A model generated the notes under the pieces. That model was not told the DNA's origin, made no database searches, and saw only the letters and a program-made list of their open reading frames with translations. Shown one piece after another: positions 11,776-23,540 of a stretch of DNA of 64,000 nucleotides; position 1 is the stretch's first letter; each line of letters starts with the position of its first letter. The DNA comes from Ochotona curzoniae (Eukaryota; Chordata; Mammalia; Lagomorpha; Ochotonidae). Location of the stretch: the NCBI RefSeq assembly GCF_017591425.1, contig NW_024464918.1, forward strand, positions 21,108,001-21,172,000. The letters are read 5' to 3'. The position numbers and the translations under genes are program-made.

Positions 11776-13262
11776 CCCAGCACTTGAAAAGAACAAACAA
11801 CACGCGTGAGAACCACAAGCAATGAGCAGCCTCCAGCCAGCACCAGAACAGCCTTGCTTGCACCTGCCTCAAATAAAGCCGGTCAACTTTCACACAAAAC
11901 CGCAGCATGGCAGAGCTGGTGGATGCTTCTCCTTGACCGCCAAGACTTACCCCACCTCCAGGCCCGCATTGGTTTGAATGAACACCAAGTGCGTAAGAAG
12001 TAATTCTCAGAAAGATAGGAGCCAGAAGGAGATGATCAAGTTTATCTGAAGGGCATCCCAGGACCAGGAAAATAGTGCCTGTTCATGACGCAAAACACTG
12101 ACAATCATTTCAAAAGCAGACGCTGCAAACACCAACAGGCAGTCTCCCATTTCCTGGGCTTCCTTTTAGACTATGAACGTATCAGTCCTCAGCATCTGAC
12201 ATTTCAGAGCTTTTGTGTGGGGAGCAGACCGAGTTCAGGAGTTTCTTACCATCAGATTCGCTTTGCTATATTATGAAAGGGTATGTTGCTGATATTTCAA
12301 GCAACAGATAAGGCCACCGGATATTGCATGTAGAGTATCATCTGCTAACTCATAGATCAATAAGATGTAGCAACAGGCTAAGTCCTGATCATGCCAATAT
12401 CCTGAGTACAGTCTGAGAAGCCATGTTTTCTGTAGCTGGGCACAGACACCTCTGGGGGTCCTTGTTGAGACTTTGAACTTTCGCCTGAAATCTCCTATTG
12501 GGTGATATAATTAAATAAATCTTGGAGCAGCTTCACAGTTGGTTGCGATTTGGTTGAGCATTCTGTGTAACTTCCACTCGTGGTTGAACAGTTTCCTGTT
12601 CTCCCTGCTTATGTCCAAGGATTCTTGCTCAGCAGTGGCCAGGCAGACATTCACTGGGCGTGAAGGGTTGCCATAGTCTTCACACACACAAGCCATAAAG
12701 CATCTATGGCAGACGCAAATGGTCCTACAACTGCTGCACTTTTACATCCAGCAAGCATCACCCAAGGGAGTTGGAACAAACATAGCATTGTGCAACACAG
12801 GGCAGCTGCTTGGCTGAATGTGGCCCCAGCTGTCAGCGAGACAACTGATGATAATTAATTACTAGAGACCCAGAACGGGGGCTGTCTGTGCTTAAGTCCC
12901 TGGTCATAGGACAGGCTCTCTAGGAAGGTCAGCTTTCATTTTTTTTTCCAGACTACTTGGGGAAATCTGAGGCATGAACACAGAACAGATGTAACAGTAA
13001 TGCAGATTTAGCGCAACTCTACTGATAAAAGAAGTCTGTGGATGTAAATTAGAAGTCTCCTTATATTTAAGCAGAGGGTTTAAAAAAAAACAAACAATGG
13101 AGCAAATTTGTTTTATTGAAGTGGTTAAATTACATTCATTTCACACACATGCACTTAAAATTTAAAACTATGTAAAGTATATGAAAACACCACTGGAATA
13201 GGTGATTCACTGTACTGCGACAAGACTGTAAATTTCGTGCAACAAGTACTGTGCCTTTTCTT
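11776..13262. other. Unassigned unique sequence
   Basis: No mobile element recognised over about 1.5 kb. Chance open frames here are at most 66 codons long. Confidence 0.5.
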
Positions 13263-13562
13263 TCCTTTTTTTTTAAAGATTTATTTATTTGAAAGTCAGA
13301 GTTACAAGGAGAAACAAGACAAAGAGAAATCTTCCATCCAGTGGCTCACTCCTCAGATGGCCACAGTGGTTGGGGCTGGGCCACGTCAAGGCAGGAGCTA
13401 AGAATTACTTTCAGGGCCCCGTTCTTTGCACATCCCTTGTAACTTTTTCCCAAGGTATTATCCAGGAACTGCATGGAAAGACGAACAGCCACGATGCAAA
13501 CCAGTGCCAACAAAGCTGCAGGAGCCACACTTTTCAGCCACTGTGCCACAACATCAGCCTCC
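13263..13562 (-). mobile_element. Lagomorph C-type SINE, older copy with altered centre
   Basis: The tail ('tttaaagatttatttatttg' on the plus strand) starts near 13272 and the 'ggctcactcctcagatggcc' block near 13343. The head ('ccactgtgccacaacatcag' on the plus strand) ends near 13558. The middle (about 13400-13475) does not fit the consensus, so the element has an internal replacement or heavy divergence. Confidence 0.7.
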
Positions 13563-13884
13563 CCAATCCCTCTTCTCTCTCTTATTGCAGCCTGCATGAA
13601 CCCAGGTCCTTGTGAAATTGGGGTATGAGATGTCCCATTAAATCCGGGAAGTCTCTTCATATGCTGTCAGCAAAGCTTGGTGGTGACTTGAGAGCAATTC
13701 AGTTTGTACTTAGGATATTGAACCTGTCCCTGGCCTTGGGTACCACAGTGCATATAATTTAGTCCAATTCCTGCTTTCCTCTGTTCTACAGGTTAACAGT
13801 CAAGCCAGAGATGCCATATGATTGTGAATTTTATTTGTTTGTCTTTGATATAAAAGATAGCTGCATTTACCATACCTTTGCAGT
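13563..13884. other. Unassigned sequence
   Basis: Nothing recognised. Confidence 0.5.
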
Positions 13885-13900
13885 ATAGGACGATTTTTTT

Positions 13901-14223
13901 TAAAGATTTATTTTATTTTTTTTTTTTTATTGGAAAGGCGGATATACAGAGAGGAGAGACAGAGAGGAAGATCTTCCGTCCGATGATTCACTCCCCAAGT
14001 GAGCTCAACGGCCGGTGCTATGCCGATCCGAAGCCAGGAGCCTCTTCCGGGTCTCCCACGCAGGTGCAGGTTCCCAAAGCTTTGGGCCGTCCTCGACTGC
14101 TTCCCTGGGCCACTGGCAGGGAGCTGGAAGGGAAGCGGGGCTGCTGGGATAGAACCGGCGCCCATATGGGATCCTGGGCATGCAAGGCGAGGACCTTAAC
14201 CACTGAGCCACCGCGCCGGGCCC
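13901..14223 (-). mobile_element. Young lagomorph (pika-type) C SINE
   Basis: Full-length minus-strand copy, nearly identical to the 11159 copy, with its head at 'caccgcgccgggccc' (about 14209-14223). Flanks 13885-13905 and 14224-14243 both read 'atagga' followed by a T-run and AAAG, an imperfect target-site duplication. The shared T-run makes the tail boundary uncertain by several bases. Confidence 0.95.
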
Positions 14224-14243
14224 ATAGGATGTTTTTTTTAAAG

Positions 14244-15094
14244 TTCAGAGTAAATTGAAAGAAAAAAAAAAAAAGAACAAAAATAATAAAACTAATGGAA
14301 TGATTTAAATAACAAATAAAAACCCGGCAATATACAAATTATAGATGTAATGGTTTTCTTCTTATATAATATTCCAATTGCTTCATAGACATTCCTGTGC
14401 TAATCAAGAAAAGACTTTTGAATATGTTATTCTCACAGATTAACAAATATTTTAATGACATTAAAAAAGGAATCCAGGCCATTCAATTTTATTCAGATGT
14501 GCTATCATACAAGGAAATTTAGTCTATTTTATTTCAGCACTATTAAAGTATGAATGTTTTAAACAAATTTCACTAATGCATAAAATTTTGAAATTGATTG
14601 AAAGACTATTTCACCTGAAGTATAGATTTTATATTTTTCCCTCTTTATAAAAGATAGCACCCCTAGAAATATCTTTTGGAAACAAAATTTTTCTCTTATT
14701 TTCCACGAGTTAAAGAGCCATCAACATAGATGCTCACGGGAGTTTCTGCCCTCATTGGTTTGATCTGCACTCTGCTTCTAGATCACTCAGGTGTCAGTAG
14801 CATTTGCTTGCTCTGTCTCCCTCTCTGGACAAAGAAGGAACACAGAGCATTCATAATTTTTATATCTGTTTATCTCTAATGGACTGGTTAGAAACTGTGT
14901 GATGAAGAGAATTTAATTATGAAACTAATTAACTCAACCAATTGAAAAGGACTGATGCAAAGTGAAGGGATGAGGAAGAACTAAGAAGGAAGAATGAAGA
15001 GGAAAAGAGAAGCCAGAGTGAAGAGTCACCAGGAACAGGTACGCTTCCTGTACATCCCAAGGAATGGGCACCAGGATCTTCACCAAAACACACC
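14244..15094. other. AT-rich unassigned sequence
   Basis: 14260-14720 is AT-rich with no LINE or SINE signature; the remainder is ordinary. The last 150 bp are purine-rich on the plus strand. Confidence 0.5.
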
Positions 15095-15301
15095 ATGGAT
15101 GGGTAGATGGATGGATGGATGGATGGATGGATGGATGGGTAGATGGATGGATGGATGGATGGATGGGTGGATGGATGGATGGGTAGATGGATGGATGGGT
15201 AGATGGATGGATGGATGGATGGATGGGTAGATGGATGGATGGATGGATGGACGGACAGATGGATGGATGGATGGATGGATGGATGGATGGATGGATGGAT
15301 A
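15095..15301. repeat. ATGG tetranucleotide repeat with GGGTA-type interruptions
   Basis: About 207 bp of (GGAT)n. Variant units containing GGGTA begin at 15101, 15137, 15181, 15197 and 15225, and a GGGTG variant at 15165. All spacings are multiples of four (36, 28, 16, 16, 28), so the register is kept throughout and all frames stay open: MDGW-type repeats on the plus strand and IHPS-type on the minus strand. Those translations are by-products of the repeat, not proteins. Confidence 0.97.
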
Positions 15302-16435
15302 ACTAATTCTAACAGCAGGAGCTTGGAAACCCAAGGAGACAGCGCTACATCTTCCCATACGGAGCTGATACTTAAGTTCTTTCATAAGTTCAAATTATTT
15401 TGTTCCCCAAATAATCACAAAGCATTTTATTAAACCCACCTTCACTTCACATTCACAGGGTGACCTGAAGGGAGGTTGGGATCATTGTCCGGCAGTTAAG
15501 TTACAAGCCACATTGTGCACAGATGCCTGTCCCTTGAGCTTCAACTATTTACACGTGAAACATGAGATCTAGGCCCTGCTCTAGGATATATGGCAACACT
15601 ACACGGACTTTTGACAAATTCACCTGCACGTAACATCAAACACATTATACCTGCGCACGTACTGTATAAGGCAACCTAAGCGCGTTTACTAACATTCACT
15701 TCAGGAACAACAGCATCTCACTCAACGCTTCCAGCACAAGGAGGGCAGACAGGAACTTCCGAAAAGATCAGCAAGAGAATAAAAGACAAGGGCAGGAGCA
15801 TACGAATGAGGAAGTCAGCCAGTCTGCCTTGCTGGCTAGGACGGCCAAGTGGCTCATCAAGTGACAACGACTCTTAGAGACAGGCTTTCTTTCCCCAAAG
15901 CACAGCAAGCTGCCTGTGGAGGAACACCTCCCGCCCCTGTGCCCTCCAATGGGCATGGTTTGGGTGAGCCTCATCCTCAAAATGAAAAAATGCAAGAATT
16001 TCAGAAGATTTTTATATCAAATGAACTTTTTTTCTTACCCTTTCTTTTAGGGATTTCTTCAAGTATCCTTGTATTTGACACTGTAAAGTGAAATAACAAA
16101 CATTTCTTATTTCCTCCTGGGAAGGCCTTCAGATTTCACACGGATACCGTCAATTTCTGGAAATCCCAGTGATTTTCCAAATGTCCTAATGCAGTCCACG
16201 TTCCTATGCCTGCATTATCTGTCACCACCTTCCTTATCCCTTCCCAAAATGGTGTGATCCACAACAAGACGTTACATCAAAGAAGGAAGTTTGCATTTTA
16301 CAGAGGGTCATGGAGGATGGAAACAGTGCAACCTACACAAAGTGATTTTCAGGAGTTGTTTGACCTGCCAGTTAAAACCCCGAGAGCCCACACTACCGCA
16401 CTGGCTGAAATCCTCCAGCTTCCCAACGCAGAGTC
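15302..16435. other. Unassigned sequence
   Basis: No repeat family recognised. Small opposing open frames near 15768-16091 and 16206-16585 lack coding character. Confidence 0.5.
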
Positions 16436-16612
16436 GAAGTGGCAGGAGTGATGGCTCAGACAGTGGGGTGCATGACACCCATGTGGGACACCTAGCTTGT
16501 ATTCTAGACGCTTGATTTTTGCCCTGGCCCCTGTGAGCATCTGGAGAGTAAACAATAGGTGAACAAGTTTGCTATCTTTTCGCAATTTCGTAAGTGAAAT
16601 TAAAAAAAAAAT
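16436..16612 (+). mobile_element. CSINE2-like SINE, 3' fragment
   Basis: 'ggcaggagtgatggctcaga', 'cacccatgtgggaca' and 'tgtgagcatctggagagta' follow the 3' half of the longer C-repeat subfamily, ending in an A-run at 16600-16608. Confidence 0.65.
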
Positions 16613-17322
16613 CTCAAATCAGCTTTTCAAGCATATTGGAGACAAGTGAATCAAGACAAGTTGTTAAATTCACCTAGATGCTAAGACAAGCTGTGAAAAA
16701 GTAAGTCACCAAGCAACTTGCATGTACACCATAGCTTTAGATTTACAGAAAATGATTTGGGGAAAATAATTCAACTGTCATGGAAATACAGATGGAAGTG
16801 TGCCAGCCATCCAGACAGAAGAACCCCATGAAAATGGGAGTGCACTGAGAAATGGCAGGACATAATGAAAACAGTAAGATCATTCCAAAATAGCCCTTGC
16901 CTTACCTTTCTTGAGCCTTTTGACCTAAAGTTAACAGCCATTCACCAAACAGGAGTGGCTAAGGGGTCCAGACCTCCCAATTCCCCTACAGAATGGATCT
17001 CTCCAAAACTTCCATGCTGCCCACTACTCCCAGCATGCATCTGTCCCCAGCCCTGCCTCCCAGCTGCACTTCACTGCTCTCATTATCTAGCATCCTCATC
17101 CTCCACAGGAACAAACTGAGTTCACAGATCTACATCCTAGTAAGTCCCAAACCCATACGTCCTGCTCAGTGGCCTGGAATACAGCAAAGGCCACTTCCGC
17201 TTAGAATTCCCAGGGACATGTCAGACTCTCCCAGTCTTACTCTCTCACCTGCATTCCTTCTTTCTCTATGCACAGCACCTCCAGTCACCACGTGCCCAAG
17301 CCAGACACACAGAAGTCATTCC
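16613..17322. other. Unassigned sequence
   Basis: No feature recognised. From about 16975 the plus strand is pyrimidine-rich, which keeps a 149-codon frame (16993-17442) open; that frame runs on into a SINE, so it is not a gene. Confidence 0.5.
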
Positions 17323-17643
17323 AGGGGCCGTGCAATGGTCCAATTGACTAAGCCTCTACCTGCAGGCACTGGCATCCCATATGACTGCTGGTTCAAGTCC
17401 AGGCTGCTCCACTTCCCAGTCAGCTCCTTGTTTGTGGTCTAGGAAAGCAGTAGAGGATGGTCCAAAGTTTTGGGATCCTGCACTTACATGGAACACCCAG
17501 CGAGGACTCCTGGAACCTGGCTTCAATGCTACTCAGCTCCAGCCATGGCGGCTGGAGTGAACCCCAAATAGATGATCTTCCTTGCTGTTTCTTCTGTAAA
17601 TCTGCCTTTCCAATTAAAATAAGTAAAAAAAAAAAAAAGATTT
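17323..17643 (+). mobile_element. Lagomorph C-type SINE
   Basis: The head 'ggggccgtgcaatggtc' is at 17324-17340 and the B-box-like 'gctggttcaagtcc' at about 17387. An A-run ends near 17640. Flanking 'gaagtcattcc' (17312-17322) and 'gaaatcattct' (17647-17657) look like a diverged target-site duplication. Confidence 0.9.
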
Positions 17644-18456
17644 AAAGAAATCATTCTAAATTCCTTTCTCTTTCTCAAAGTAGCACCCTGGTCATCAGTC
17701 AGCAACTATTCTACAAGCTTTCAGTTGAAATGCCTTTTCCCATCCAACCTCGTGTCATTTTGTGCATGCCCTGTATTCTCAGCAAGAGCAGACGACAGTA
17801 TCATCTGTTGCCCATACTCTCACACTTTAGAGTTCATTCTCTGAATCACCACCCAATATTGTTTCTCCACGTAAAACTGTTAACGCCACTCTGTCCATCT
17901 GCCTCATGTCTCTGTGACTTTCACCACTGAGTAACACTACTTTATTTCCAAGCCTCATCTTTGTCATCTCATCTGTCAAACTCTTGGTGACCCTCAACCT
18001 ATTTTGGTGCCAACCCACTGTGCCTTCTCCCCTCACTTCATGAACACTCCATTATGTTTGTCTAGATATCTCTTCCTCCACTTCACTTGACAGATTGTGC
18101 ACACTGCTAGAGTGGGAAAAGCATAAGATTCATCTCTGTAAGATACAACAATTACACAAACAACAACTACACATTTGTGGAAGAAAGTATCACAACTACT
18201 ATAGAGACTACACAGAGAGAATCCTGAGAACACACACAGTGACAAGATCCACCACAAGCGCCAGGCTCATCTTGCAGCCATGATACAACTAGGCAACCAG
18301 ACGGCCTTTATCAGAGGGTGGAGCACATATGGGAGACTGTATTTTTCTAAAGCTTCATCTTTATATCTCTCATTCCACTCAATCTTCACATTGTTCTTCA
18401 ATGTCACCTAGACACTTCTCCATTAGGAATTAGGGTCTCCACCACATCTGTATCTA
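17644..18456. other. Unassigned sequence
   Basis: Nothing recognised. The first half is pyrimidine-rich on the plus strand. Confidence 0.5.
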
Positions 18457-18479
18457 GGGAGGGGTGGGTGGGCGGGGGG
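18457..18479 (+). other. G-quadruplex motif
   Basis: Five runs of three to six G separated by single bases (A, T, T, C) in 23 bp. This pattern fits the standard four-tract motif with one-base loops, the arrangement expected to fold most stably as a parallel quadruplex. It is not inside a recognised repeat. Confidence 0.85.
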
Positions 18480-20084
18480 AAACTGGAGCTCTGACTGCTT
18501 GGATCAAAATAAGCACAGGACAGCTGTAAAGCAGTCTGAAAGCTGGGCAGAGCCCTGACTTCCCTGGATCCTTCACTCCCTGCGTTCTGGAATTAGCTAC
18601 CATGTACGGAGTACAAGCAGCAGTGGGTACTCTTTAGGAAGCCCAAGCCACGTGGTGCGGAAACAAGCCACATGACAGCACAAAGCAGCACAACCCTACC
18701 AAGAACGCAGACGTCACCAGAGCACCTGTGTGGATGAGCCTTCCCAGGGCTCCAGCCCCAGGGACTGTCCGTCCCCAGTGAGAACCACCCACCTGCTCCC
18801 AGGAAATCACTGAACCAGGAAGCAACAGCAAACTTTCCTGAAACGCTTTAAAGCTGGTGTTTGCGACATCACAACTGACGAAATGTACAGTTTGGTTTCC
18901 CACTTTCTGAAACCCTCTTAGAATTTCTGAATTGGATAAATAATGATAGAGGTCACCTTTTTGTCATTTGTGCACTCCAGGAAATAAAAGAATGTAAAAG
19001 CAACAGCAGTAGGTGCTGGGCAATAGAAGACGACTTTCTAAATTCAAAATATTTACTGTTTTTCAATAACACAAACATTTCAAAAGTCAATATCTACTTA
19101 ATCATGGTATGTCTCCCAATGGAGCGTTATATATTATAAAAGAGATTGTTAACCCTATATGAAATGACACCAACGTAATGAACTGCAAACAGCACGCACA
19201 ATAGGACCCCATTTTAAATGGAACCCGTAAATAACATTCAGGTAACACAATCTACTTATGGAATGTGGTCATTGACAATAAAGACTAGTTTGATCTGTAT
19301 CACATTGATTCAGTGTCCTCACAGTGAGTATGTAAGATACATTCTATAATAAAAAACACCAATCTGGAAAACTTTAGACATGTATTAAATATTTCGGGTT
19401 TTTGTCCCACTCACCTTCCTTCTCATTCTGGTGCTATCTAACTCAATCTTCTATTTATGTTTTTCATCTTTAGCTTCACAGTGCCATGGAATTCTAGAGC
19501 TTCTGTCACGTTGGTAGTATCAGAAGTCAAAGTATTTTATAAATTCAGATCCAGTTCCCTGCCCTGGCAATTTGAGGCCTGCAGAATTCTGTCGCAAACT
19601 GTCCAAGACTTTAGTTAAATTTCTTTAGGGCTTCATTGCAATAGAGCACAACTGGATCTGTTCCTGAACAACGCCCTGCAGGCTGTGCACCTGGGCCACA
19701 GGTGCGGCTTTCACACCCACCTGCCACCAGCACAGCCCCAGCACCATGGTTCCCAGCCAACCCCGCGCTCAGCGCTGGCTCCCCGTACACCTACAACACT
19801 GGAGCTGCCTTTTCCTTGTACTCACCGCTTTCTTCTAGCATCGTTTGGAAGTATTTTTGCAGAATTCCATTGTTTAACATATTTTCCTAGATAATTAACT
19901 CACAAAGAGCAGAGTTGAAATGGAACTAAAAATATACAAGGAACAATCTTCCTCCCCAGCCAGCTTGTTTTTTGGTCCTCATTCAACCAAGAATTTATTT
20001 TCTTTCTCGATCCCTTTACAAGGAAGTTTAACATACATCCATGCCCGTGCATGCTAAATTTCCCCACTTGTCATACACAGTGGA
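18480..20084. other. Unassigned unique sequence
   Basis: No repeat or exon recognised. 18930-19400 is AT-rich. Short frames near 19685-19894 are products of C-rich composition. Confidence 0.5.
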
Positions 20085-20585
20085 ACATATTGCCATACAC
20101 TTGGCATTCGTCATGAGCTGCTTTTACCCATTCAGCTAAAAATACAAATAGAATATCTACATGTCTGGGATGGTTCTGGATATTAGAGAAACAGAAAATA
20201 ACGCAAAAACAGAATCTCCCTTCACGGAGCTTACATTTCAGCGGGTGAGACAGACAAGGGACAACAGCAATACAGCACGTAGTGTGTGAAATGTTAACTA
20301 TGCCATCACAGAAACTATCAAGCACAGGAAATGACAAGAAACGCTGTGGAAACAGCCTTTTAGACAGGGTTAGCCATCCAGGAGTCAGTGAGAAGAGACT
20401 TTTAAAATAACTTCCTGCAGGCAGTCAGGGTATTAACTGTGTGGCCCACTGGGGAAATAACATTCCCGACAGGGAACAGGTGCAAAGCCAGAAGGAGGAT
20501 GGTGTCTGGTGGCTCAGAAAAGCCAAAAATGTCTTGTGGGTAAAGTGGAGCAAGCAAGTGGCCTGCTGGTATTTTAAGAACTTTA
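20085..20585 (+). mobile_element. Ancient LINE-2 3' fragment
   Basis: 'tggttctggatattagagaa', 'aatctcccttcacggagctt' followed by 'acatttcagcgggtgagaca', then 'aggtgcaaagccag' follow the order of the mammal-wide L2 3' end ('...ctcatggagcttac...'). Old and heavily diverged; no open frame. Confidence 0.7.
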
Positions 20586-20704
20586 TTCATGCTTCATTGT
20601 TTTACTTTAAAAGTTTCAACATCTCAGGATAATTTGTATACATGATTCATCCTAGTACCTTCTTGGGCTTATCCCAAAGATTTACAAATACTGAAGTGTC
20701 AAGC
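20586..20704. other. Short spacer between L2 and SINE
   Basis: Nothing recognised. Confidence 0.5.
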
Positions 20705-20985
20705 TGACCTTGTTGTGAGGTCGCTGAGTAGCCACTTGGGATGTCCAGTCCCCTAACAGTGCTTGGATACAGTCCTGGCTACTCAGCTTCCAATCAAGCT
20801 TCCCAAAGACACACTCGCTCAGAGACAGAGGGCAATGGGCTCAGTACTCGGATCTCTGCTGTCCAGAGGAGTTTCCTGTGACTATTGAGTATAATCATGG
20901 AGTGAACCAGCAGTTGTAAAGCCTTTCTCCCTCTCCCCCCTCCATATAGCTAAACTTCAAATACAATTTTAAAAAACCATAAATA
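20705..20985 (+). mobile_element. CSINE2-like SINE, diverged
   Basis: The head 'gtcgctgagtagccacttgg' is near 20719, then 'acagtcctggctactc' near 20769, 'ggagtgaaccagcagttg' near 20898, and an A-rich tail at 20968-20976. Confidence 0.7.
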
Positions 20986-23189
20986 GTAAGTGTTGAATGA
21001 TAAGTGGGTCTCTAAAGGAATGGACTGCTCAATAAATGATGGCTGTTGTAAGGCTCATGATACCTCGAGACCCTGGGCCTGTGAACCTGCCTTTTCCTCC
21101 ACCTGAAGGCTGCTTCCCACAGGCCCAAGAGACCAGGGCTCCCCATGGGCAAGATCTTCATTCGAACATCACGTCTCAGCCAACTTCATGAATGCCGGGG
21201 CTGCAGGGGGCCCATGAGTAAAAGTAAGGAAAGAACAACCAGAAGGTTCATCACGTTTTCTCAGGCTTCCGAACCACGAAAATGTGGCCCTTCTGCATAA
21301 TTTCCTGGAGAGCCAGGATGAAGGAAGACAGGATACTTGAAAACTGACAGAGTGCAAAACAATTCTCTATCCATCCCATGAAGGTCATGTAGCTGTGTTT
21401 TGTCAGTTATCAGGAACCATAGAATTATTTATTTGGGAGTGAGTTTCTATTTATGTTGTCCTGACAGGCGTGATCCAATTTTCTCTTCTCATGACAAATA
21501 AATGAGTTTGGAGTATTTCTTTGTGTTTCTGAAGAAGATATAACTTCACAATATCCCACTCATCTCTTAAGTGCCACATGCATGCGCTTGCATTTTCAGC
21601 GTTCCACAGAAACGTCTGCCTACTGAGTGACATGTGCAGTTACTCCAAGTGAATTACCGAAAGGGAAACAACTATTTGACCTAGAAACCAAAAATGAAAG
21701 GGCTACTGCTGCAAAATTCTCAATGAAACCCTAATTTCAGTGTTCTCAGGGCATGTGTCCACTAAGAATACTGTTCGCCGAATCTCATTTTCCAAATTAC
21801 TACCAAGTCTGAGATTTATTTGTTCTGAATTGAAATAGGGGCTTCATGAAGCAAAGACCTGCATTCCGAAAAATGCTTTGCTAGGCAACAGGTGGTAACC
21901 TATCCAATCAGCGTATCTACCCAGGTTCTGCCCTTACACCCTATGCAAGGGATCCAACATCCAAAGTTCCTACAAGACCTCATTTCATTGAACACATTCA
22001 AGGTTGGCTCATGTCAGTCTGTTCAAACCCTTCAGACGCCCAAACGGTTCTAACATGTGCACTGCAGTGTTGATCTTATTGTTTCTCATTAAGTCACAGA
22101 AGACTACTGAAAACACTGCTTCCGTTTTTTTTTTTTTCAGCATGTATCAGGCATCACACCACATGTCAGTACATGCTGCAGAGCACGCATGATCTCCCGG
22201 GCACTGAATACACACAGAAGGCCAAAACTGTGCTTGTCACACATTTTACAATCACTTGTTTACATGGCTGTTTGCAGGCTCTTCTCTTTTACTACCCTGA
22301 AAAGATACTTCCCAAAGCTAAACTCTCCGCAAAGAAAATGGCCACCTAGAAACTCAAGCAGAATAATGCTTTTCGTATACTAGTATGGCAGCATATGGTG
22401 AAATCGATACAGTTTAGACTAAACTTGTTTAGAATAGTTTCTGTATCTACTCTTAAGATCAATATACAACACGTGCTAAAGCAACACGTATTCGATTTGT
22501 GCACCTAACTTGACTGAGACTCATCTGCAGGCTATTTAAAACAACAACGATTTCATGTAGGAAAACAAAGCCCATGAGCTTATGGAGGGATATATTTGGA
22601 ATTCAGAGACGTGCAAAGCAGATTTTTACATGCAATGGATAACTAAACTGAAACATGTAATACGAGAAATATCAAAAATTATTTTGGATTTATATATATA
22701 TTTTCAGTTTTAAAGAATTCTAGTATAGTTTCCTTATGCTTCAAACTTGAAAGTTTCAGGAACCAAATTACTTTGGTAACACATGAATTGCTTAATTGAC
22801 AAAATCCACTGTGAAAGTAGCAATAACTACTTGCAGGTCCTTACATAAAATTTCTAAGACAGCCGGTGATTTTCTGATGTTTCATCAGACATCTTTTACA
22901 TGAGAATTACTGAACAAAGCAAAGCTGAGGATACATGTTCAACAAAAGGTGAGCACGTTTTCCCAATGAAAAGAATGTAGCCTCAAGAAGATTCAGGACC
23001 GAGCCCCCTGCCCAGGCCTGAGAGCTCTCCGGCCTCAGCTGAGCCGCTGCACGTTTTCTTACTGGACATCAGGTTCATCGAAAGGCGAAGGACCTTCTCA
23101 AACGCCTGCCAATGTCTTCATTCCCTATCTTCACCTACCTTTATACCCACTGCCCAACCACCCTATCCCCTCTCTGTTTACCACTACAC
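20986..23189. other. Unassigned unique sequence, AT-rich from 22380 to 22920
   Basis: No mobile element recognised. The 22380-22920 part is AT-rich and repeat-free, with short homeodomain-type cores (for example 'gcttaattgac' near 22790). That is too little to call a regulatory element. Open frames are at most 64 codons. Confidence 0.45.
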
Positions 23190-23540
23190 CATTCCCTAAC
23201 TACATGAGGCTGTTCTGGATCCCACGTGTGAATGAAATTGTACCTACATATTTTTTTCTCTTCTGGTGTCCAGTTTATTTAACTTACCATGAATTCTCTA
23301 AGTTCACCCCTGGCAGAACCTCACCCCTTTGATGTCACTGTGTGAACAGACCACATGTTCTTCATCCATTCAGCCACTGTGGGATGTTCAGGCTGACTCC
23401 CTGCTCTGGACGTTGCTGGAACAGCCCCGCAGCATGCATGGGAATGATGAAGTTTGATCCGCTGCTTCACTCCCTTCCATACAGACCTGGCAGTGGGCTG
23501 TAACTGAAGGCTCTTCTCACAGTCAGGGTTTATTTCACAC
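23190..23540 (-). mobile_element. LINE-1 3' end fragment
   Basis: Read on the plus strand it is the reverse complement of the L1 ORF2-end/3'UTR junction: 'tctggtgtccagtttattta', 'gttcttcatccattcagcc' and 'agcatgcatgggaatgatga'. It is strongly decayed, and the minus-strand frame 23321-23716 across it is fortuitous. Confidence 0.65.

Noticed and set aside
15080..15385. Repetitive 'protein' of IHPS or MDGW units
   Set aside because: Direct translation of the ATGG tetranucleotide repeat on either strand.
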